Shown here: one piece after another, positions 7,389 to 12,798 of the stretch
Layout: the number at the start of each line of letters is the position of its first letter
Numbering within the stretch: the first letter of the stretch is position 1
From: Stramenopiles sp. TOSAG23-3
Taxonomy: Eukaryota > Sar
Direction of reading: 5' to 3'
Assembly (NCBI GenBank): GCA_900128585.1
Contig: LT642345.1
Location: forward strand, 1-17,426
DNA: 17,426 bases
Translations under genes and position numbers: made by a program
Notes under the pieces: model-generated
The model's database searches: none
Seen by the model: the letters and a program-made list of their open reading frames with translations, nothing else
Told to the model about the DNA's origin: nothing

Positions 7389-9527
7389 TTATTTCTGTTG
7401 CGACCGGCGCGCCCCAAAGCTGCGTTTCTTTGGTTGCCCCTTCTTCACGGAGCTGGCTCTTGCGGCGGCCCGTGTACGCGATGACTTTCTTCGCGGGGAT
7501 CTTCTTGGGGCGGAATCAGGCACGGGACTATCTGCTTCGAAATCGTCAAAATGGCTGTCAAGGCCAGTTCCAGTTTCGCCTGGTGAAGATGCCGTGGGCA
7601 TCTCTTCTTCCTGAGAATTTCCAATTTCGTCATCACTGCTGCTCACGGCAATGACTTCCGTGGCGCGGCGGCTAGTGCGAGACCGTGAACCCTTTGCAAG
7701 CGCAAACGGGTTGCTGCTTTTTGCGGATCGGGGCTTTATCTTATTTACAGGTTTCTTTTTGGCACGCTTTGCAGACCTTCCAGCGCTCCCGGAACCACCC
7801 GCCGACCGCCTCTTCTTGCCGCGCAATGCACCGTTGCCGTTGGAATGGTCCACACCGTTTTCTTCTACCCCCCCGCTGGTGTTGACGTTGCTTTCGCTGG
7901 GGCTGGAGACGCTCGCGGCGTCCCTCGCCGCCTTTTGCTTCTCCTCCCGGTCTTGGTTTCGCTTGATCTCGGTGTCCTGGGCGACGGCCTCTTTGATTTT
8001 TTCAGGGTCCACCATACGGTTTCTCTTCAGCGCCTTCTGCGTTAGGAGGACGGTTCGCTCGATGCACTTCTGCAGCGCCTGGGCCTCGCCTTTGTGGACG
8101 TACTTGGTCAGCGCTTCGTTCATCCGTGGCTCCGGCAGCAGCTCCAGCTTTGCATTGCGCTTTTCAAGCTCCCTTACTATCCGGTTCCCCATGGAAACGC
8201 CGCCAATCCCGTTTTCGGAAAACCCGGAGTCTTCCCCGCCCATGATGTCTACCATTTCGCCTGCTCGCCGATTCCTTCCCGCTCGCTCGCCCGACTTTCG
8301 CTTGTAAAACCGAACGACGCTCGTGGGATTTGCGATGCGGCCAGTGAACTGGTTCCCAAAGCGCTGGACGTTCAGCATGGGGTAGCCCGTCCGTTCCACT
8401 TTGCACCGGATCAGCGGGAGCACCCGTTGGTCTTTTCCGCGCGAAATTTTTCCGAACCCTGTCTTGGTGTTTTCCTCCCGGTGGACTTTTTCGATCATCT
8501 CTTCGATTTTCTGGGTCAGTGCCCGGTGCACCTTTACGCCCGCGTTCGGGTCACTCTCGGACGTCCCCTCCAGCGCCTCGACCTCGGAGAGAACGATTTC
8601 CTCGAAGCAAAAGGGTCGCACGGCCTTCAGCGGAATCTTTTTCATGAGAAAATCGGTTTTGTGAATCTTGACGATCGCAACGTGCTTTTTCAGCGCCTCG
8701 CCAGGGGTCAGCTGTGTCGCCACAGAGGACCCAGGCTGGGTGATGTGGTACCCTTGGGTGGACGCCACGACGTCGATGAGGCAGTCGTGCTCGTGGCCCC
8801 ACATGACCAGGTCCAAAAACTTCGGGAGGAAACTCTCGTGGACGCAGTTTTTCGGCCCCCGCCCGCGGTCCCTGTTCTGATGAAGCACCATCAGGTTGAA
8901 GTATTCCCGCTTCGTTTCCATCGGTCGCAGAAACTTCACTTGCCCCGCCGTGAAGAGTCGGTTCAAGCGCTCGTCCCGGATGGCCCCCAGGCCGTACAGG
9001 GCGAGCTTCGTCTCGCCCTTGTCGATCAAAATCGGCTTCAGCAGTATCTCTTTGATCTGTGCCTGGGTGCCGAAGTAGTTCAAAAGGTTGCTCGCAGACA
9101 GGATGTCGCACGCGCTCAACGCTTCGGTCCCCGTGTCACGGGTGGGGTCGTCGTGGTTCCCGTTGATGGAAAAGACGGGCATGCCAACGTTAAAGTTCGG
9201 GTCCTCATAATTGACCCGCCCGCTCCTGAAGTTTTCCTTCTGCTGCGAGGATATGCAGATCTTTATGGCGTCGTCCCCCAGGGTGTATTTTCGCAAGAGC
9301 TCAATTGCCTTGAACACGGAGTGCCGCGAGGGTTTGTTTTCGTGGAACAGGTCGCCCCCGAGCAAGACCATGTCGACTTTGTTCTCCTTTCCTATCTGTA
9401 AAATTTCTTCGAACGCAGCGAATGAGTCGTTGCATCGCACAGGGTCCTTTTCCATGAACCCCAAGTGGTTGTCCGTGGCTATCAATATTTTCAGCAAGGA
9501 GTCTTCATCCCGAGCCCCCGCCGCCAT
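7389..9527 (-). CDS. MRE11: MRE11 double-strand break repair nuclease
   Basis: A 712-residue nuclease of the MRE11-RAD50-NBS1 complex, which senses and trims DNA double-strand breaks in the nucleus. All phosphoesterase motifs are present: D19-x-H21, GGDLFHENK with D59, GNHD with N124 and H125, H216, and WGHEH with H245 and H247. These are the Mn ligands and catalytic residues of the family. A capping domain follows (about 290-410), then a RAD50-binding helical region and a disordered basic tail from about residue 500 with NLS-like KKRR and KRAKKK clusters, a VIAV-SSSDDE motif (625-634) and Arg/Ser-rich segments near the end. Length matches animal MRE11. The open frame continues upstream to about 9749, but homology starts at ATG 9527, which has A at -3; the extra 74 residues would be unlike any MRE11. 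No intron is present. The stop overlaps AAATAAA. Confidence 0.97.
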   Translation of the reverse strand: MAAGARDEDSLLKILIATDNHLGFMEKDPVRCNDSFAAFEEILQIGKENKVDMVLLGGDLFHENKPSRHSVFKAIELLRKYTLGDDAIKICISSQQKENFRSGRVNYEDPNFNVGMPVFSINGNHDDPTRDTGTEALSACDILSASNLLNYFGTQAQIKEILLKPILIDKGETKLALYGLGAIRDERLNRLFTAGQVKFLRPMETKREYFNLMVLHQNRDRGRGPKNCVHESFLPKFLDLVMWGHEHDCLIDVVASTQGYHITQPGSSVATQLTPGEALKKHVAIVKIHKTDFLMKKIPLKAVRPFCFEEIVLSEVEALEGTSESDPNAGVKVHRALTQKIEEMIEKVHREENTKTGFGKISRGKDQRVLPLIRCKVERTGYPMLNVQRFGNQFTGRIANPTSVVRFYKRKSGERAGRNRRAGEMVDIMGGEDSGFSENGIGGVSMGNRIVRELEKRNAKLELLPEPRMNEALTKYVHKGEAQALQKCIERTVLLTQKALKRNRMVDPEKIKEAVAQDTEIKRNQDREEKQKAARDAASVSSPSESNVNTSGGVEENGVDHSNGNGALRGKKRRSAGGSGSAGRSAKRAKKKPVNKIKPRSAKSSNPFALAKGSRSRTSRRATEVIAVSSSDDEIGNSQEEEMPTASSPGETGTGLDSHFDDFEADSPVPDSAPRRSPRRKSSRTRAAARASSVKKGQPKKRSFGARRSQQK

Positions 9528-9806
9528 CGTCTCGCTGATCCGAATTCGTACGTGAAAAGCGCAAACGGCCGTGAACCCTTCACCTAAGAAAGAGAAACGC
9601 AACAAAAGAGTGGTAGCAAAAAAATCGATTGAACGTTTGAACAGACAATTGAATCGTAGAATATCGTTTCCAATTGAATTCAATTTCTTTCTTTTAATAC
9701 TTTTTTTCTTTGTTGAATTGGTTTGTAAAGATAATCTTCGTGCGAACAATAAATAATAATTTTTTGCCCCGCCCCCGTGCGTTCGAAGTTGTTATTCTTT
9801 CTTCTT

Positions 9807-9834
9807 CTTTCTTTCTTTCTTTCTTTCTTTCTTT
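9807..9834 (+). repeat. (CTTT)7 microsatellite
   Basis: Seven CTTT units, preceded by an irregular CTT stretch from about 9795. It is the complement of the GAAA type seen at the left edge. It lies about 280 bases upstream of the MRE11 start on the opposite strand. Confidence 0.95.
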
Positions 9835-10066
9835 GTGTGTTGCTGTTGTGAGAAGAAAAAAAACATATACTAATAACATTATAAGTACAATTATATAGAG
9901 GTGAAAGAAACTAAAATCAATAAAAAAAATGAATCAATTATTCTAAATTGAAAAAAGACTCAATTTTATTATTATTTGCCGCGAAATGACATGGACCTAT
10001 TTTAATATAATAACCCTTATATATAACTCTATATATTATATTTAATAATTTGGATTTTGATCAGGC

Positions 10067-10286
10067 AGAAAAGAAGAAGAAGAAGAAGAAGAAGAAGAAG
10101 AAGAAGAAGAAGAAGAAGAAGAAGAAGAAGAAGAAGAAAGAAGAAAAGAAGAAAGAAGAAAGAAGAAGAAAGAAGAAGAGGAAGAAGAAGAAGATGAAAA
10201 GAAGAAGAAGAAGAAGAAGAAAGAAGAAAGAAGAAAGAAGAAGAGGAAGAAGAAGAAGAAAGAAGAAGATGAAAAGAAGAAGAAGA
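10067..10286 (+). repeat. Long GAA/GAAA purine tract
   Basis: About 220 bases of A and G with only isolated T near 10194 and 10270. It begins with roughly 22 pure GAA units and continues as mixed GAA/GAAA/GAGG. Pure GAA repeats are known to form triplex (H-DNA). Open frames across it code only Lys/Glu/Arg runs. Confidence 0.96.
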
Positions 10287-10314
10287 CTTTCTATTATCGC
10301 TCTATTAAAACTAA

Positions 10315-10395
10315 CTCATTCTTCTTCCTTCTTCTTCTTTTCTCATGTCTTCTTCCTTCTTCTTTTTCTTCTTCTTCTTCTTCTTCTTCTTCTTC
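10315..10395 (+). repeat. CTT pyrimidine tract, partner of 10067-10286
   Basis: About 80 bases of C and T, broken once near 10334-10336, with eight or more CTT units in a row. It lies about 30 bases after the purine tract, so a single strand could fold into a GAA:TTC stem of up to about 80 bp. Confidence 0.93.
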
Positions 10396-10603
10396 CATTC
10401 AATAATTTAAAAAATAATAATAATAATAATTATAAAACATTTGAATTCAATGAATTGAACCATTTTAGAAATAGAGACAGAGAGAAAGAAAGAAAGAAAC
10501 ATTGCCCCGAACAATACGTAGCACATATCTCTCTCTCTTCACAAATATACTAATAGGTAGACATAAACAGACAAAAGTTTTATTCTTTGTTTGTTTATTT
10601 TTT

Positions 10604-10618
10604 CCCCCCCCCCCCCCC
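10604..10618 (+). repeat. C15 homopolymer in RCC1 leader
   Basis: Fifteen consecutive C flanked by T runs, 50 bases before the RCC1 start codon. The opposite strand is G15, which can form a G-quadruplex. Homopolymers this long are also prone to sequencing error in length. Confidence 0.9.
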
Positions 10619-10668
10619 TTTCCTTCCTTCTCCATCTACCGAGCGGTTCTTTCTTCCTGAACAATATC

Positions 10669-12180
10669 ATGCAGAACGAGACTTTGGACGCCCAGCTTAA
10701 GGCCTTGAATGATTCGTTCCGAAAATACATAGAATCGGTCTCCGCCTCGGACAACACTTTGGTGAATCCATGGACGCGGGCCGTGGAAGATTATCTCATG
10801 TACGTGCGCGTGTTGAAGGAGACGTATTCGGCGCACGACGGGATCCTGCTGTCCTGGGGCACCGGCGACTGCGGCCAGCTCGGCCACGGCCAAGACGCGA
10901 ACGAAATGTGGATTGAGAACAAGCGCCCGAAAGTGATCAAAGGCCTTCCCAAGCGCCTGGCGCAGGTCGCTGCTGGGGGGATACACAACGTCACCCTGTC
11001 CACGTCCGGGGAAGTCCACACGTGGGGGGTCAACGACGACTACGCGCTGGGGCGCACGGGCGTCGAGCACAACCCGCTTCCCATCGCGTTCGTTAACGCC
11101 AACCCGTACGCGGGGAAAATAATGATCGCCAAGGTGGGGGCGGGGGATTGCCACAGTTTGGCGTTGACGACGGACGGGCGCATATTCGGGTGGGGCGCGT
11201 TTCGAGACAAGGACGGGAAAAAGTTTTACCCGAACGACGACGGCAAGAAATCGTTCAAGTACACGCAGAAAACCCCTAGGGAGATGGTGAAGTTCTCCGC
11301 CATGTCCGGCAAGGCTGTGGTCGACATTGTCTGCGGCTCCTGCTTCAATTACGCCCGGCTGAGGAACGGGGCACTGTACTCCTGGGGAATCGGGGAGAAC
11401 GGGGAGCTCGGGAGGAAGGTGTGCGAGATGCAAGAGACGATCGACGGGGAGCTGGAGTACAAGAAAGACGGCATTTACCGGACGCATTTGACCCCAAACA
11501 CCGTCCAGTACAAGGACCCCAAGACTGGCGCCGTGGCCACCGTAGAATACGCCAAGGCCATCGGGTGCGGGGCGTACCACGCCCTGTTCACCGTGTCGTC
11601 CAAAAAGCACGGGTCCCAAGTGTACGCGACGGGAATGAACAATTATGGGCAGCTGGGCATCAAAGACCCGGACAGCAAGAAGGAGAAATGGCGGAACATT
11701 CCCGAGCTAGTCTCGGAGTTGTCGCCGTACAACGTTGCCATGATACAGGCAGGGGAGCACCACTCAGTCGTCCTGGACGCAAGCGGGCGCGTCTACTCCT
11801 TTGGCCGTGGGGACAGTGGGCAGTTAGGCAGGAAAGGCCCTGACGACTCGAAGGGGCGTGTGTCGGAAGGGTACTTTGACCCAATCCCGGGACGCGTGGG
11901 CAAGGCAATGGTCGGTCACGCCATCAAACAAATCAGTTGCGGGTCAAACCACACGCTGGCGTTGTCCATTGAAAACAATATTTTTGCATGGGGTTACGGG
12001 GACAACGGCAGCCTCGGCCAGGGGAAGGAAGAGGACAGCCTGTTCCCCATTCAACTGCGAGAGAAAGAGTTGAAAAAAGGACAAGGGCACCAGGTCGTAC
12101 AAGTAGAAGCTGGGGGCCAACATAGCTGTGCCATTATCATGGACGAACCTTCAAGCAAAAAAAGGAAATCCATGTTTTGA
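10669..12180 (+). CDS. RCC1: RCC1, guanine-nucleotide exchange factor for Ran
   Basis: A 503-residue seven-bladed propeller protein. RCC1 sits on chromatin and loads GTP onto Ran, creating the gradient that drives nuclear transport and spindle assembly. RCC1 repeats are clear: SWGTGDCGQLG (62-72), TWGVNDDYALG (118-128), WGAFRDKDGK (175-184), SWGIGENGELG (238-248), ATGMNNYGQLG (320-330), SFGRGDSGQLG (377-387) and AWGYGDNGSLG (440-450). The FRDKDG segment (178-183) matches the beta-wedge of true Ran exchange factors, which separates this from generic RCC1-like proteins. D160 fits human D128; the position of human D182 appears to be C225. The basic N-terminal tail of animal RCC1 is absent, while the C-terminus ends in SSKKRKSMF. 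The open frame extends to a TTG at 10591 through the C15 run; ATG 10669 is the first ATG of the leader and has A at -3. Confidence 0.92.
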   Translation: MQNETLDAQLKALNDSFRKYIESVSASDNTLVNPWTRAVEDYLMYVRVLKETYSAHDGILLSWGTGDCGQLGHGQDANEMWIENKRPKVIKGLPKRLAQVAAGGIHNVTLSTSGEVHTWGVNDDYALGRTGVEHNPLPIAFVNANPYAGKIMIAKVGAGDCHSLALTTDGRIFGWGAFRDKDGKKFYPNDDGKKSFKYTQKTPREMVKFSAMSGKAVVDIVCGSCFNYARLRNGALYSWGIGENGELGRKVCEMQETIDGELEYKKDGIYRTHLTPNTVQYKDPKTGAVATVEYAKAIGCGAYHALFTVSSKKHGSQVYATGMNNYGQLGIKDPDSKKEKWRNIPELVSELSPYNVAMIQAGEHHSVVLDASGRVYSFGRGDSGQLGRKGPDDSKGRVSEGYFDPIPGRVGKAMVGHAIKQISCGSNHTLALSIENNIFAWGYGDNGSLGQGKEEDSLFPIQLREKELKKGQGHQVVQVEAGGQHSCAIIMDEPSSKKRKSMF

Positions 12181-12434
12181 TGAAGTAACGTACGTTCTAA
12201 TGGAAAAACTCAAGAACACACATTAGATATGCTTATCTCATTATTCTGTATGATACTTGTTCTCTGTTAAAATTTTATTTTATATTTTTTTACAATAAGA
12301 TAGAACACATATTTTATAAAATAATAAAAAAGCTTAATAAATATAATATAGAGCAGAAGAATGAAACACTTTAAAATAAACCTGGTAGGACGGACACCAC
12401 ACCACACCACACTCCTCCTCCTTCCCCGCCCAGT

Positions 12435-12449
12435 AGCAGCAGCAGCAGC
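12435..12449 (+). repeat. (AGC)5 trinucleotide repeat
   Basis: Five AGC units inside the GC-rich island between RCC1 and TOP3B. Translations across it give only poly-Ala, Leu or Gln runs, so it is not evidence for a gene. Confidence 0.8.
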
Positions 12450-12470
12450 AGGCATATTATTATTATTACG

Positions 12471-12493
12471 AGGAGGGGCGAGGGGCGAGGGGC
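12471..12493 (+). promoter_or_regulatory. G-rich run with quadruplex potential
   Basis: AGGAGGGGCGAGGGGCGAGG followed by GGC: one GG and three GGGG runs separated by A or CGA loops. This could form a two-tetrad quadruplex about 310 bases before TOP3B. No function is shown. Confidence 0.35.
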
Positions 12494-12560
12494 AGCAGCA
12501 ACACAAGAAGAAGCAAGACACAACAAAAATAAAAAAAATAATAATAAACACGACTTTGAC

Positions 12561-12570
12561 TATATAAATA
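12561..12570 (+). promoter_or_regulatory. TATA-like element upstream of TOP3B
   Basis: TATATAAATA lies 229 bases before the TOP3B start codon and resembles the element at 190-197. If used, transcription would begin near 12590 and the leader would include the uORFs at 12713-12764. Confidence 0.35.
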
Positions 12571-12712
12571 ATAATTATTAATATATAAAAAATACATACA
12601 ATAAATTAATAAATCAAAAAATATCTACCATACAAAAATGAAGAAGGAGAAGTGAGAGAGGTAAGGGTCGAACCAATCAGGAGTGTTTACAGGCAACGAT
12701 AGTAATTAATAG

Positions 12713-12751
12713 ATGCATGAATACCAAAAGGAATCGAGCAAGTTCGCTTAG
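12713..12751 (+). other. Possible upstream ORF (12 codons) in TOP3B leader
   Basis: ATG at 12713 opens 12 codons ending in TAG. A second ATG at 12717 in another frame opens 15 codons ending in TAA at 12762-12764. Both have T at -3, a weak context, so leaky scanning to 12799 would be expected. They matter only if the transcript starts upstream of 12713. Confidence 0.3.
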
Positions 12752-12798
12752 AAAGGTACTGTAAATATTAGAACACATACATCAGGTTTTGTTTTGGG

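Larger units (their letters stand above)
9528..10668. other. Divergent promoter region between MRE11 and RCC1
   Basis: The 1.1 kb spacer has no credible gene. It holds a CTTT repeat (9807-9834), AT-rich DNA with ATATATAACT and TATATATTATA near 10020-10042, a long purine tract followed by a pyrimidine tract (10067-10395), a short GAAA run near 10484-10499, and a C15 run (10604-10618) in the probable RCC1 leader. Both genes must be promoted from here. No specific core promoter can be chosen with confidence. Confidence 0.6.
12181..12798. other. Spacer between RCC1 and TOP3B
   Basis: No gene is supported. The left part is the AT-rich RCC1 3' region with AATAAA at 12323-12328 and 12336-12341. A GC-rich, low-complexity island follows (about 12385-12500) with CACAC repeats, CTC repeats, (AGC)5 and a G-rich run. 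Then come AT-rich DNA with a TATA-like element (12561-12570) and the TOP3B leader with a small upstream ORF. Confidence 0.6.

Noticed and set aside
8094-9401. Long open frame (435 codons) on the plus strand opposite MRE11
   Set aside because: The minus strand is unmistakably MRE11. The plus-strand translation has no recognisable domain and arises from GC-rich codon positions.
9528-9749. 74-residue N-terminal extension of MRE11
   Set aside because: It starts from a non-ATG codon, is basic and hydrophobic without homology, and MRE11 homology begins at once after ATG 9527.
10050-10553. Open frame of Lys/Arg/Glu repeats
   Set aside because: Also a microsatellite translation, interrupted by the pyrimidine tract.
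10591-10668. 26-residue N-terminal extension of RCC1 through the C15 run
   Set aside because: It starts at TTG and encodes proline from a homopolymer; it is leader sequence.
10636-11619. 327-codon open frame on the minus strand opposite RCC1
   Set aside because: Shadow of the RCC1 gene; no domain is visible.
12361-12567. 68-codon open frame in the RCC1-TOP3B spacer
   Set aside because: Composed of low-complexity repeats (AGC, GGGGCGA, AAT); no homology is recognisable.
12664-12684. GGTTCGACC on the minus strand, similar to a tRNA T-loop (B box)
   Set aside because: The flanks do not form a T stem, and no acceptor stem or A box is found at the right distance.
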